Part shown: one piece after another, positions 24,210 through 35,823 of the stretch
Layout: each line of letters opens with the position of its first letter
How positions within the stretch are numbered: the stretch's first letter is position 1
Source: Gonocerus acuteangulatus
Lineage: Eukaryota; Arthropoda; Insecta; Hemiptera; Coreidae
NCBI GenBank assembly: GCA_946811695.1
Contig: OX328126.1
Location: 88,996,785-89,060,784, forward strand
Reading direction: 5' to 3'
Length of the DNA stretch: 64,000 nucleotides
The notes under the pieces: model-generated
Told to the model about the DNA's origin: nothing
The model's database searches: none
The model's input: only the letters and a program-made list of their open reading frames with translations
Program-made: the position numbers and the translations under genes

Positions 24210-24790
24210 TAGATAGATTATTATTATTAGCCAACGCCCGTCCATGCTTGTTTAACCAATCGTCTTCGAGCCAAGGGCGCATATAGAAAATAATTTGGGG
24301 GGTCTGGGAGAATTTAGGGGGGGGGGTATAGAATACTAACAATTTAGAACATGGAATAGTTAGCCAATTAAAACGCAATTATACCCAAAATAATTTTTTT
24401 TTAAAAATAATACCTGGAGCCCCCTCCCCCTTATATACGTCCATTCGTCGAGCCTCCCCATATTGCGTGCATATTGCACAGGTGTCGTCGTCTGCACGAT
24501 CGATTCGGTGTAAGTCAGCTTGCAGAGCTATGCAGTCTCTGAGTTGATCTTCAAAATATGTAGAAAGTTCAGTAAACATAATTTTTAACGGGGTTTATTT
24601 TAGTAGTTAATATCTATGAAGATATGAGGACATTTTTAATACATTGTTTAATGCGTGCAACTTCAATAGCTATATAATTTCGGAATGCGCTAAAAACGTA
24701 ATTAATGTAAATTAATGGAATAGCATACAGACGTGGGTCTTAGGATTGATTTTTTATTAATAAAAATACCTGAAGGTTGGATGGGCGAAG
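24210..24790. other. No recognised content upstream of the predicted pdf promoter
   Basis: Low-complexity G and C runs at 24296-24327 and AT-rich sequence. A short cysteine-containing minus-strand frame (24379-24579) has no family match. Confidence 0.4.
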
Positions 24791-24796
24791 CAATGA

Positions 24797-24880
24797 TGAC
24801 GTAATATATTGTCTGCAAGTGACACTACACCCATAAGCTCCAGTGAGGTATAAATTCGGCTGGAACTCCAAACTCTTCCA
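24797..24880 (+). promoter_or_regulatory. Predicted core promoter of the pdf gene: CRE-like site, TATA box, initiator
   Basis: TATAAAT at 24849-24855 lies 31 bases before the A of TCCAGTCC (24880), which fits the arthropod initiator. This spacing is what TATA/Inr promoters use. TGACGTAA at 24797-24804 is a CREB/PAR-bZIP-type site about 80 bases upstream of the predicted start. Assignment to pdf is inferred because pdf is the next same-strand coding sequence. Confidence 0.5.
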
Positions 24881-24946
24881 GTCCATCCTGTTCCTCGTTG
24901 CCAACAAGATCTTGGCAATACATCTGCAACCGAACTGTCAAATAAG
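24880..24946 (+). other. Predicted noncoding first exon of the pdf gene
   Basis: 67 bases from the initiator to an AAG|GTAACT donor, with no ATG and less AT-rich than its surroundings. The matching acceptor would be CTTTCAG at 32551-32557, 9 bases before the PDF start codon, giving a 7.6-kb 5' UTR intron. The splice pairing is an inference. Confidence 0.45.
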
Positions 24947-25144
24947 GTAACTTCCCATTCATGTAGAACTTAAATTCTGTCTAATGATTAAAATCTGAAA
25001 GGCCTAATCCCTATTTAAGATTCATATTATTTTCAAAGAGACGAAGTATAATTAAATATAATAAAATTATTGGCTTAGGAGGAAAATTATACAAATTAGA
25101 TAAAGACAAATGAAAACTGTACGTGTTATTTTTAATTCAATAAA

Positions 25145-25560
25145 ATATCCAAATATCCTAAAACAGCTCTATTTACAATTTTTTTTCTAATACTTCTTTT
25201 ACTCCAAATGTAACCAAAATGAACATAACTTAACTTAGATGAAGTTCGAACATGTAGAAAATATTTCAATTGAATCCAACTATTCTAAGTACCTAAACCG
25301 AAAATTGGTTATAAAAAGTAGTTTTCTCAAAAATGGTTAGGGATATTGCTTTGAAAATGGTTTCATTCGTTTGCCTTCGTTAGGGACACTGTACAAAGTA
25401 TATCTGGAAGAATCAAAAGAAAATCTCCTTAGTGTAATGATTTTGTTCGCGGGAATTACACCCATAAAGCAGTGTTCCGTTAGGAAAATTCTGCTGGTTA
25501 ACGAACTCGATCTTTTAAATTAGACAAAGTATTTTTTTTATCAAATTCCATCAAAATCGT
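25145..25560. repeat. Internal fragment of Helitron-like family A
   Basis: Shares CTTTTACTCCAAATGTAACC, GGTTTCATTCGTTT and CAAATTCCATCAAAATCG with the family A copies at 7748 and 34878, but neither terminus is present. Confidence 0.5.
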
Positions 25561-25812
25561 TAATATATGAGACATATTAAGTGATGCGATCGTTACAGTT
25601 ATTGATTGTTTTGCTGAACTTGTGAATATGGGTTTTTCTTTTTGTCAAACAAGAACTTTTCGTTTTCTTAATTTCTCTTTATGCCGGAAAAAGTCTTTTC
25701 ATAGATTTCATAAACCGTTTTTCATAAAAGCTTGGATATTGCAACTGGCGCACGGCAAATGAGACAAATGTTTGTTTTGTAAGAACCAATAAACTTAAAA
25801 TTATGAGTTTTT

Positions 25813-27200
25813 TCATTGACGTTTTAGAGCAAACTTACTCAATCTTGAGTAAAAAAAATGCATATTGTACAGAAAAGTAATATCTATGCCACGAAACACT
25901 CTAAGAAGACGACAATCCTGCACCATACATACTTGCAGCCTCTCAGAGTTGATCGACCGTAGTCTAACAATATTAGATACAGTATATCGCCAGCAGTTCA
26001 TTTTGAGCAACTCTGACATAGCGAATCCCAAATTAACTCCAATTTTAGTTTCTCAAATTGCTAGAAAGCAGAAAAATCCATTTTGAGGAAGCTTTATTTT
26101 TTTTTTTTTTGTTTAATAATAATCACAGGAGGGATTGGTAATAATCATTCTGTTGATCATGAATAGTTTAGGTAAAAATGAATTTTCACGCCCTCAAAAC
26201 CGATTTCTTTCAAATTTTGTGCAATAACGTATTTTGATGCACTGAACACGAATACGTTAAAAAAAACCTTCGCATTTAACTAGGAAAGAAGTTAATAAGC
26301 ACTAAAGTTCACTGTTATGCGGGTTATGGGAGCTAATGTAAACAACTAAATTTGTGACGACTTTAAGGCATACATGCTATGCGTTTCCGCTCACTCAAGA
26401 AGATAACAAACCCCCAGTCAATCCAACTCGCTGAAATTAATAGAATATAATATTAAGCACTAAAGTTCACTGTTAGGAAGGTTATATAACTAGGCGTCAA
26501 CAGGTTATTTGTAAACACGCGCATGCGCAGATATGTAACATTGGGAAACAGAGAACTCTCATTTGAAATGTTTAGAAACCATTGATTTAAAAATATTGAT
26601 AATTTTAAGGGCATCCTCACCCGTCGTCACCTGTCACTTAAGGGCATACGTGCTATGCGTTTCCGCTCGCTCAAGAAGATCACAAAACCCCAGTCAATCC
26701 AACTCGCTAAAATTAATCTATTAATTTTAATTAATTAATTCTATAGAATTCTATTAATTATTCTATTAACTTTAGTGGTTAATAACTTCTTTCCTAGTTA
26801 AATGCGAAGGTTTTTTTTAACGTGGTTAGTGCATCAAAATACGTTATTGTACAAAATTTGAAAGAAATCGGTTTTGAGGGCGTGAAACTTCATTTTTACT
26901 ATAGTTTATATTAGCTTATTATAATAAAATGCATTGAAGCAATAGGATATATGATTGTTCAAAGTTTGCATTCAGCCAATATTTTCAACTCAAAAATAGG
27001 ACAATAATTTTTCACGGGCATCCAAGAGCAGACCTGCACTTGACTTGACTAAGAAATACATATATTCCGGAAAATAAATATCCTTGTTACGATATCTACA
27101 AGATCCTGCATCACACATAATTGCAGCCTTTCAGAGTAGATGGAACATAGTCTAACAATATTGAGGCAAATCGCCAGCAGTTAACACATTCTCATTTGAT
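25813..27200. repeat. Duplicated segment flanking a family E insertion
   Basis: GTAATATCTATGCCACGAAA to ATATCGCCAGCAG (25875-26000) recurs diverged at about 27080-27182 (TTACGATATCTACAAGATCC to AATCGCCAGCAG). Both have CCTGCA(C/T)CA and AGTCTAACAATATT. Identity of the repeat unknown. Confidence 0.5.
26171..26900. mobile_element. TIR transposon family E, copy 3
   Basis: Bounded by GGTAAAAATGAA and CATTTTTACT, with an exact 8-bp duplication ATAGTTTA (26163-26170 and 26901-26908). Same subfamily as 19925-21097, including the GCGCATGCGC-containing inner segment and a central AATTAAT palindrome. Confidence 0.85.
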
Positions 27201-27810
27201 GACAAGAAAGGACAGTCCAATACGTCAGACATGAAGCAGGCAACTAACAATTAAACACTTACCGACTAACAGAATGCAAAACACTAGACTATTTAACTAT
27301 ACTGTACGAAATCTCTTAACTATTTTCCGAAAGCCCTCACATTGTTACCATTTTACAACACTTACATAAAATAAAACTTTATTACAAAATATGACACAAC
27401 TAACCGTGTATGTGTCCATGAAGCGAGTGTAAAATGTACCTTGTGTATGTGTGTGTGTGTCCATGTGGCTTTAGAATTGAAAATAAAGTCTATATATTAA
27501 ATAAAAGTCCGTCACGCAGGAACTGCATAACTAAACACTTTCCTCAGATTTGGGTAGTGTCGAGTGCATTCCTGAATAATTTCAGTCATAAAAGAAATAT
27601 CATCATTTATAAACATAAAAAACAATGCCATTTATGCCTGTAATAAACTGCTGTATATTAAGAAAAACAAGACAATAGTAACAAAACATTATTAAAAACA
27701 AGCCGCATAAAAGAACATGCAGCAACTCTTGAAAACAATGAAAGACATTAAAACATTTTGCACTATTTCTTTTTTGTTATTGTTTTACAATAAATAAAAC
27801 TATTAATACT

Positions 27811-27943
27811 ATTAGCACTTTCCTCCGAAGGAAAGTAGCTATTGAGGTTGGACTCATGACGGAATTTTTGAAAAATTTCTTCAAACCTTTATCGATCCTA
27901 CCTAGTAGACACCGAAAATGACCCCCGTTAAAATTTATATATA

Positions 27944-27991
<48 letters not shown>

Positions 27992-29055
27992 TATATATAT
28001 ATGTGTCTGTTAACACGATAGCGGCCAGAGTTTTTGTTTTTTCGTCACGAAACTTGGTATACAGCATTCAATTAGCAAACGATTGAACGAGTTCGTTAAT
28101 CACCAAAGTCGGTCCACCCGAAGGGGGGGTTTACCCTGAACCCAAAACACTTATTTGACTATGCCAGCCGTAATATTTGTTATATTTCAACGAAACTTGG
28201 TATTCGTAGTGGTAATATAGAGAGAAAAGTGAGATATAAAAATGAACTAAATCGGTTCATTAGAAGGGGGGGTTTACTCTGGACCCACAATACCAATTCG
28301 CCACTACCAGCCGTGATTTTAGGTATATTTTAACGAAACTCGGTATTCGTAGTGCTAATCCACAGGTAAATATGTGTTGTAAAAATAAACGAAATCGGTT
28401 CATTAGGAGGGGGGGGGGTTTACTCCGAACCCACAAAACCAATTCGCCACTACCAGCCGTGACTTTTGGTATATTTCGACGAAACTCGGTATTCGTAGTG
28501 GTAATCTACAGGTTAATATGTGTTGTAAAAATAAACTAAATCGGTTCATTAGAAGGGGGGGTTTACTCCGGACCCAAATTCCTAATATACTCATACCGGT
28601 CGTAATTTCTGCTGTATTGTAACGAAACGCGGTATACATCGTGGTTAACTCATGAGAAAGAAGTGTTGTAAAAATGAGCTGAATCGGTCAATCGGAAAGC
28701 GGGGGTTTAATTTGTAATATATTTCAATAGAAAAGCCGGCAGACGTAGGTTCACAAAGCCGCCGTAAGGAGCGCTTTCTACCACTAGAGTGATTGTATCC
28801 TGTTCCTGCGTTAGATCAAAATACGATAATATGAGGATTTTTGTATTTATTACGTAGTGTAGTAGGTACCATGTGTAAACATAACTCTGGATGCAAATTA
28901 ATAATTGATCAGTTACTCATTACAAAATGAGAACTATTCACGTTTTTATTTTATTTATGTAGGATATTTTAAGCAAATTGTTCTGGAAAGCAGTCTACGC
29001 TACCCAAATTCTGAGGAAAGTGCTTAGTTATGCAGCTCCTGCGTGACGGACTTTT
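27811..29055 (-). mobile_element. Helitron/Helentron-like family B, copy 1, with internal minisatellite
   Basis: The 3' end on the minus strand (at 27811-27835) is a hairpin, stem ACTTTCCT/AGGAAAGT, followed by GCTAA. The 5' end (29020-29053) is TCCGTCACGCAGGAGCTGC, then TAAGCACTTTCCTC. Inside are an AT microsatellite (27940-28003) and about four units of a 143-146-bp minisatellite (about 28105-28700), each with ATCGGTTCATTAG followed by a G run. Short open frames in these repeats (for example NWYCGSGVNPP) are repeat artefacts. Confidence 0.6.
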
Positions 29056-29799
29056 TTATCAATATGTACTCTGGTACTTTTAAAAATTATTATCAAGCTC
29101 AAATTTATTTTAAAAAAAAAAAAAATAAGTAATCAAGTGCTGGTACGTCACTGCTACAAATGAAATATATTCGGACACTTTATTTTGTTCAAAACACTAC
29201 TTTTAGCAGAATTTTTGGTTGAAAAATTTAAAAAAAGAGCACATAGTGATTACAAAATTACATTTAAAATTTCATGAATTTCTTCTTTTCATTACCATCA
29301 TTATATGAGGAATATGGCTTAGAATAGCCTTTATTTAAAAATATTTACGACCATAGGCCCAAACATAAAATTTAAATATTTACAATATTATAAAATCCTA
29401 TATGAATATTATTATAAAATTATTCACAAATGGTGAAAAGGGACCCCGGAGAAATGGAAATTTTATTGCCACAATTTTAAATAATAAATACTATCTTAAT
29501 TACAGTCCCCTCATAAAGCAAAATAAAACTAAAATATGGGCACCTCAATAAAATAGGTATCATCTCTTAATAGACAAATATTTCCCATTTTAATAAAATC
29601 ACTCATCTCAACAGAAAGTATGAGATGGAGCTCCACTCTTCACTTGGAAGTCACTACATAGAGACACAGTTCTCTAAAATATTAATAATTCCTGCTCACA
29701 CACTGCTCTAACGAGTCTTACGGACACACGCAAAAACACACTGCTCCTCTCTAGGAGTTTTAGAATACACTTCCCCTCATGGAGTCTTAGAAAACACTG

Positions 29800-29992
29800 C
29801 CAACCAGATCACATCCGGTCGGGCTCTAGCTCCTCCATAGAGGTCCCACCATGGAGGTATGATTCACATTGTACCAAAGATACTTGGGATAGGTTATCTA
29901 TAGTTAACCAGCCAATTCTAGCCAGGTTAGATCTGATGCCTTTCCCAAAGAAAAGCCACCGCCTTTCTGTGCGGGTTGGGAACTGAACCAAT
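29800..29992 (-). mobile_element. SINE family 2 copy
   Basis: Body words TAGGTTATCTATAG, ATTCTAGCCAGGTTAG and AGAAAAGCCACC match the second tRNA-derived family. The B-box region is degenerate (GTTGGGAACTGAACC). Confidence 0.55.
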
Positions 29993-29993
29993 A

Positions 29994-30412
29994 GTCAGAG
30001 AGCTGGTAACGCACTTATCATGAAGTGTTTTATGCACCCAGAAATTTTGCTATAATGTACCTCTTAGGTAGATAAGAAGGTAAATATGTGTTTCCTGGAC
30101 TTACCTTGGTGCACCAGGTACAAAAAGGGGAAAGGTGCAAAACAATATTGCCTAAAAGTAGAGTTTTATTCTGAAGCCAACTATTATAAATGAAAAAAAT
30201 TGCAAATTAAGGCAATTTTCAAATTAATAATAAATAAGGCAGGCACTTTTAAGGGGGTTAAAATGATAAAAATAAAAAAAAAAACTAAGTACTAAGAAGG
30301 AAAGTAGCTATTGAGGTTGGACTCATGACGGAATTTTTGAAAAATTTCTTCAAATCTTTATCGATCCTACCTAGTAGACACCGAAAATGACCCCCGTTAA
30401 AATGTATATATA

Positions 30413-30506
<94 letters not shown>

Positions 30507-32302
30507 TGTTAACACGATAGCGGCCAGAGTTTTTGTTTTTTCGTCACGAAACTTGGTATATAGCATTCAATTAGCAAACGATTGAACGAGTTCGTTAACC
30601 ACCAAAGTCGGTCCACCGGAAGGGGGGGTTTACCCCGAACCCAAAACACTAATTTGACTATGTCAGCCGTAATATTTGTTATATTTCAACGAAACGTGGT
30701 ATTCGTAGTGGTAATATAGAGAGAAAAGTGAGATATAAAAATGAACTAAATCGGTTCATTAGAAGGGGGGGTTTACTCCGGACCCACAATACCAATTCGC
30801 CACTACCAGCCGTGATTTTTGGTATATTTCAACGGAACTCGGTATGCGTAGTGGTAATCCACAGGTAAATAACTGTTGTAAAAATAAACTAAATCGATTC
30901 ATTAGGAGGGGGGGGGGGGTTTACTCCGGACCCACAATACCAATTCGCCACTACCAGCAGTGATTTTTGGTATATTTCGACGAAACTCGGTATTCGTAGT
31001 GGTAATCCACAGGTAAATAACTGTTGTAAAAATAAACTAAATCGGTTCATTAGGAGGGGGGGTTTACTCCGGACACACAATACCAATTCGCCACTACCAG
31101 CAGTGATTTTTGGTATATTTCGACGAAACTCGGCATTCGTAGTGGTAATCTACAGGTAAATATGTGTTGTAAAAATAACTAAATCGGTTCATTAGAGGGG
31201 GGGGGGGTTTACTCCTGGCCCAAATTCTTAATATACTCATACCGGTCGTAATTTCTGCTGTATTGTAACGAAACGCGGTATACGTCGTGGGTAACTCATG
31301 AGAAAGAAGTGTTGTAGAAATGAGCTGAATTGGTCAATCGGAAAGCGGGGGTTTAATTTGTAATATATTTCAATAGAAAAGCCCGTCAGACGTAGGTTCA
31401 CAAAGCCGCCGCAAGGAGCGCTTTCTACCACTAGAGTGACTGTATCCTGTTCCTGCGTTAGATCAAAATACGATAATATGAGGTTTTTTGTATTTATTAC
31501 GAAGTGTAATAGGTACCATGTGTAAACATAACTCTGGAAGCAAATTATTAATTGATCAGTTACTCATTACAAATTTAAAAGAGAACTATTCATGTTTTTA
31601 TTTTATTTATGTAGGATATTTTAAGCAAATTGTTCTGGAAAGCAATCTACACTACCCAAATTCTGAGGAAAGTGCTTAGTTATGCAGCTCCTGCGTGATG
31701 GACTTTTTATTTTTAATATTAAATGAAGTGCTTTATTCACGCTGGGATTTAAACAGCGTCTTCAATAAACATATTTGAAAATAATTGCAAAAGGGCAGAC
31801 ACTTTTGTGGGGTTTAATTATCAGGAAACATGAAAATTAATGTTGCCTATGATAGACTGCAATACACTGCGCGTAACCGTAAGAGTACATGAGTCGACCG
31901 CACAGTGTTGGTTGTTTTCTGTGCTCTCATTGGTTCTTGCTCACATGATCTTGTACAGCTGTTCCGGTTTTAATGGCAGCACGAATAAAATTCTCATTTA
32001 ATATTAGAATAAAAACAATTAATTTTTTTTTTTACGTGTTATACCCCTTAAAAGTGTCTGCCATATTTATTGTTCATTGTAAAATTGTCTTAATTTTACA
32101 TTAAAGATAGTTGGCTTCTAAATAAAACCCTATTTTTGGGAAATATTTTTTTGTACCTTTCCCCTATGCGCAGTACCTGGTGTTCCAAGGTATGTCCAGG
32201 AAACACATATTTACCTTCTTATCTACCTAAGAGGTACATTATAGCAAAATTTCAAGATGCATAAAACACTTCATGAAAAGTACGTTGCTGGCTCTCGGAC
32301 TA
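29994..32302. mobile_element. Family C element: inverted 260-bp arms enclosing a Helitron-like insertion
   Basis: The arms 29994-30260 and 32036-32302 are inverted copies (GAGAGCTGGTAACGCACTT at the left; complement at the right; ACTTTTAAGGGG on the inner edges). The family B element at 30293-31705 sits between them. A single copy of the arm is at 13490-13790. Class unknown; long-TIR DNA transposon or foldback element is most likely. Confidence 0.65.
30293..31705 (-). mobile_element. Helitron/Helentron-like family B, copy 2
   Basis: Same architecture as 27811-29055 but with five minisatellite units (about 30605-31350) and a longer AT run (30409-30503). The 5' end reads TCCATCACGCAGGAGCTGC on the minus strand. 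The 3' hairpin is half lost at the left edge (GAAGGAAAGTAGC only). Confidence 0.6.
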
Positions 32303-32566
32303 CGAGGTGTCGGCGCTAATGGCCTAGATGTTGAAGCGCTTTATATCTATATATATATATATATATAAAAAAAAAATACAAAACAGCAACCTGTTGTTTT
32401 TAAATATTTTATTTAGTATTTGTGGCCTACATGTTACGTGCCTTTTATTTGTAGTTCTATCGAATCCGTTCTCGTTAGGCGTAATACTAATGTATTAAAA
32501 CCCCAAGCCTCCAAAGAATTTATAAAAATAGTTGTATCTAACTATTTACTCTTTCAGATTTAAACT

Positions 32567-32716
32567 ATGAAAGGAGTAGCACTTTTAACATTGTTATCAT
32601 TGTTCTGCATCAACCTCATCACACATGTTTCATCCGTTCCAACATATTCGCTCAACGACAGGGTCATTGACAGACTCCTGGTAAGTAATTTATTCTGTAT
32701 TTCTTTGAATGAGTGA

Positions 32717-32761
<45 letters not shown>

Positions 32762-32762
32762 T

Positions 32763-32809
<47 letters not shown>

Positions 32810-32812
32810 TTA

Positions 32813-32851
<39 letters not shown>

Positions 32852-33827
32852 ATGAAGACCTTTTTTTCATTTTGGCAGAAACATGAAGTGGCTGACTGCC
32901 ATAAGCAACGCTATGACATTTTGTTTCTGAAAATGCCCTCGGAAACTCTTCTAAAATGGGAGAGATATAACTTGGCTGTGGACTAGTAGGGGAAGGTGGA
33001 GGCGCCTCAAGCCAATGACAGCCTTGTTGGGTTGCCACTCCTCCTCCCTTTCCTAGTCCTAGAGGGTAGAGTTAAGGTCTAGTCTATAGTGTGGGAGATA
33101 TAACTTGTCACTAGGGGGAAGCACAGAGGGGGCTCGATATTTCCAAATCTACAACCCTTCCAGCCCCCGCTCTGCCTAGGAATGGAAATTTTTTTTTATA
33201 TTTTTTATAGCCTGTTCTAGTCACATTAATTGTTGGCATTAGAACCAATGGTTTGACATTAAACAATTCTTATTCAAGCCCACCAAACACTCAGCTTCAA
33301 GTTAGATCCTCTTTTCACCTTCTGTAATCATAACAACCTTCTGTCGTTCTTAGTTTAACAAAATGGCTCGATTTTGTTTAGTTTCAACAGCGATTTTCAA
33401 ATGGAAAATTGTTCTATAAAATTTTCTCTATTAATTAAATATTGAGTGCCTTCTCTCAGCAAATAGTTCGAAACTATTTGATAGACGATGTTTAGATCTG
33501 CTGCGATGTGATGAGATGAAATATATCGGTATCATGGCTAGAGTTAGTTAGATTCCGGTGGAGTTGAAATATTAAACATTTCTGTTTCAAATCCTAGGAA
33601 AAATTTTAAGACGGCTCTTAGATATTGTGTGTAGCCATGATGACTTATTAAAGAAATACTAACGAAATGTTATTTTTCAGTTACAGAGCTTGACCAACAA
33701 GGATACTCCACTAATTCAAGGTCTTTCTGAATACATGAGGAACGATGATCACGCACACAAGAGGAACTCTGAAATCATCAACTCTCTCCTAGGAATACCC
33801 AAAGTAATTAATGATGCTGGTCGCTAG
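32567..33827 (+). CDS. pdf: Pigment-dispersing factor (PDF) neuropeptide precursor, two coding exons
   Basis: Coding exons 32567-32680 and 33681-33827 join in phase 0 to 86 residues. Residues 1-23 form a hydrophobic signal peptide (ending HVSS). Residues 24-64 are the PDF-associated spacer peptide. Lys65-Arg66 is the dibasic processing site, and 67-84 is the mature 18-mer [18 protein letters not shown], followed by Gly85 (amide donor), Arg86 and the stop. Signal peptide, spacer, KR, 18-mer, Gly is the standard insect PDF layout, and [12 protein letters not shown] is diagnostic. Relative to the common insect form, Ile replaces Leu at peptide positions 11 and 15. PDF is secreted by clock neurons and acts through a class B GPCR to synchronise circadian circuits. 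A CTTTCAG acceptor 9 bases before the ATG implies an upstream noncoding exon. Confidence 0.95.
32709..32850. repeat. AT microsatellite in the pdf coding intron
   Basis: Long TA runs broken by two identical TGTACTTATATATGTATA interruptions, so the satellite itself is duplicated. Starts 28 bases after the donor of the first coding exon. Confidence 0.85.
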
Positions 33828-33839
33828 TTTATGTAATAT

Positions 33840-34870
33840 CACCCTGTAATAATATAAAAATGAAATAAGTGTTGCAATCTATACTTTTAATTATTATTTC
33901 AATCCTATTTATTCATTATACATTATTCTATTAATAAGAGAAGGTAAGAAGCACAATTTTAATAAGAACCAAGAAGAATTAAATGTTTTAAGGTGCGAAA
34001 ATATCTATAGGTGTACGACGAAGAAAAGAACTAGGTCGTGCATATGCACAGCCTCCAGCTCCTCTTACCTCCCCTACACCTTTATTTCCCCTTTGCAACT
34101 TGGACAAACCTCATGCAGCCGTATTTATTACTTACTACTTTAACGTTATTAGTTATGTCTCAACTTTTGGCATCCGGTCGGCTGCTCAATCGGCAAATAT
34201 TGATTAATGTAGCCGAGTATTTAAGGATCAAAAAGACGTGACGGCATGGTTATGGGCTGGTGGCGAGTGGTGGGGGAAGGACTACCTCCCCTCCGGCCCT
34301 GCCCCTCTTGGTTCTTTTTTTCCTAATGGAGTTATAATGACAAAGTCAGTGAAACCAGAGCCGGCAGCCATTTTGGGCTCCCATACACAGAATAATAACT
34401 TTTAGAGATGGAAAAGATCCACCAACTTTGGAGTGTAGAAACTATGAACGTCAAAGGGGAACTCATTGGATAAAGTATTAGGTGTTACCGAAACAGGAAT
34501 GAACAATTTAATGAAGGAAACTGGTTTCTCATATGAAATATAACTAATATCATGAATTAATTGGGGCAGCCGTAGCTCCTCTCCGGACCGGTTCATAAAA
34601 TATAAAATTATCACAAAGTATGTGAGTAGCCTTGTGAAGCTGGGGTTCTCTCGCCTCAGCTGAGGGTGTTAATCTTAGTCACTATAAATGCTACATATTA
34701 TTTCCTTCAAATTCTCTTAATCCTTTCCTTAATAAATGCATAGTTCAACAATTTCAGTTTGTACAATTCAAATAGAATCCAAGCATGAACTTATTTAAAT
34801 CCCTAATTTTGTTTAATTTTGACCATGATCCATGTGGTTGATTTAAAAAAAAAAAGTTGTAGATAAATAA
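33840..34870. other. pdf 3' flank: no gene recognised
   Basis: No consensus AATAAA is evident in the first 150 bases after the pdf stop. Open frames on both strands (34038-34241, 34402-34614) show no family motif and no convincing splice context. Confidence 0.45.
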
Positions 34871-34877
34871 TATAAAA

Positions 34878-35657
34878 GCCCAAATCACAGGAACTGCGTC
34901 ATCTTAGCGAGGTTCCGTTCATATCTGTAATGCCATTAGTAGTGGAATATAAACAGTTATTGGTGGGGTCATGTTTTGTAAAAAAAATATAAAATAAAAT
35001 ATCAAAGAGAAGGAACTTTAAGGTCCTAAAACAGGAAACTGACAGTATCCTAAGCTGAAATTCCTCTATCCTCTGTCTCAACTTTCTCTCTTGGAAATAT
35101 TATAACGCTGATTCTCATTTTCTAACCTTGTTTTTCTAAAATGCTCATTTTACTGTTGAATGTAATTAAAAAAAACACCAAGCAATATCTTAGATTAGAT
35201 GAATATCAAACATCTGGAATAAGTTTCAACTGAATCAATCGTTTCTGAATACCCAGACTTAAAATTAGGTTACATATATCATTTCAAAAATGATTTCATT
35301 AGTTTTCCTCAATTAAGGAACCTATAAAACGAGTACCTGCAAGTAAGTGTTACAATTTTTTTCATGCGATTTTCACTCCAAAAACCATGTTCCAGTGGAC
35401 GGATTCTGGCGGTTAACGATATACACCTTTTAAATTAGACAAACCATTTTTGTACTAAATTTCATTAAAATTGGACCATTTTTGAGCCGGTGACAGAGCG
35501 AATAGACAAATATGTACAAATTGGAACTACCATTATTTTCGTAATCTATAGGTTCTGAAACATGAAATTTTCTAGTCGGCAATTTGGGATTGTGTCATGA
35601 GGTCAATCTCATAAGTGAGGGTCCTCCCTATGGAAGGAGGAAGAAACCGCACTAAAA
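34878..35657 (+). mobile_element. Helitron-like family A, near-complete 0.8-kb copy
   Basis: Starts CCCAAATCACAGGAACTGCG and ends with a decayed hairpin (CCTCCCTATGGAAGGAGG) and CGCACTAAAA. Unlike the 7748 copy it has no SINE and no AT microsatellite. It lies between the convergent 3' ends of pdf and NGDN. Confidence 0.6.
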
Positions 35658-35779
35658 TGAGTGTTTTGTCTTTTTTTCCTACATTGCAGATTGCTATGTT
35701 TCCCACAATAAAAAATTCACAAAGACAAATAAAAGATTAAAGAAAAACATTCCAAATAAAAAAAAAAAAACCTTTTAAA

Positions 35780-35800
35780 AATTTATTTATTTCCAATTTA
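35780..35800 (-). terminator. Polyadenylation signal of NGDN
   Basis: On the minus strand, GGAAATAAATAAATTT lies about 30 bases after the TGA (35826-35824) and gives two overlapping AATAAA-type signals. Confidence 0.6.
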
Positions 35801-35823
35801 GACAATATTTACAAATGCATAAT

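Noticed and set aside
28260..31086. Repeated minus-strand frames with a shared NWYCGSGVNPP-like sequence, at first sight a peptide family
   Set aside because: They are translations of a 143-146-bp minisatellite inside Helitron-like family B. The unit length is not a multiple of three throughout, and the mirrored copy at 43350-43693 behaves the same way.
32717..32860. Open frames of repeated Ile-Tyr on both strands (also at 1667, 9040, 16780-17010, 24060-24245)
   Set aside because: Translations of AT microsatellites.
32873..32985. Extra pdf exon after TTTTGGCAG
   Set aside because: The frame ([13 protein letters not shown]...) ends in a stop before reaching the PDF peptide, and joining exon 32567-32680 directly to 33681 gives a perfect precursor.
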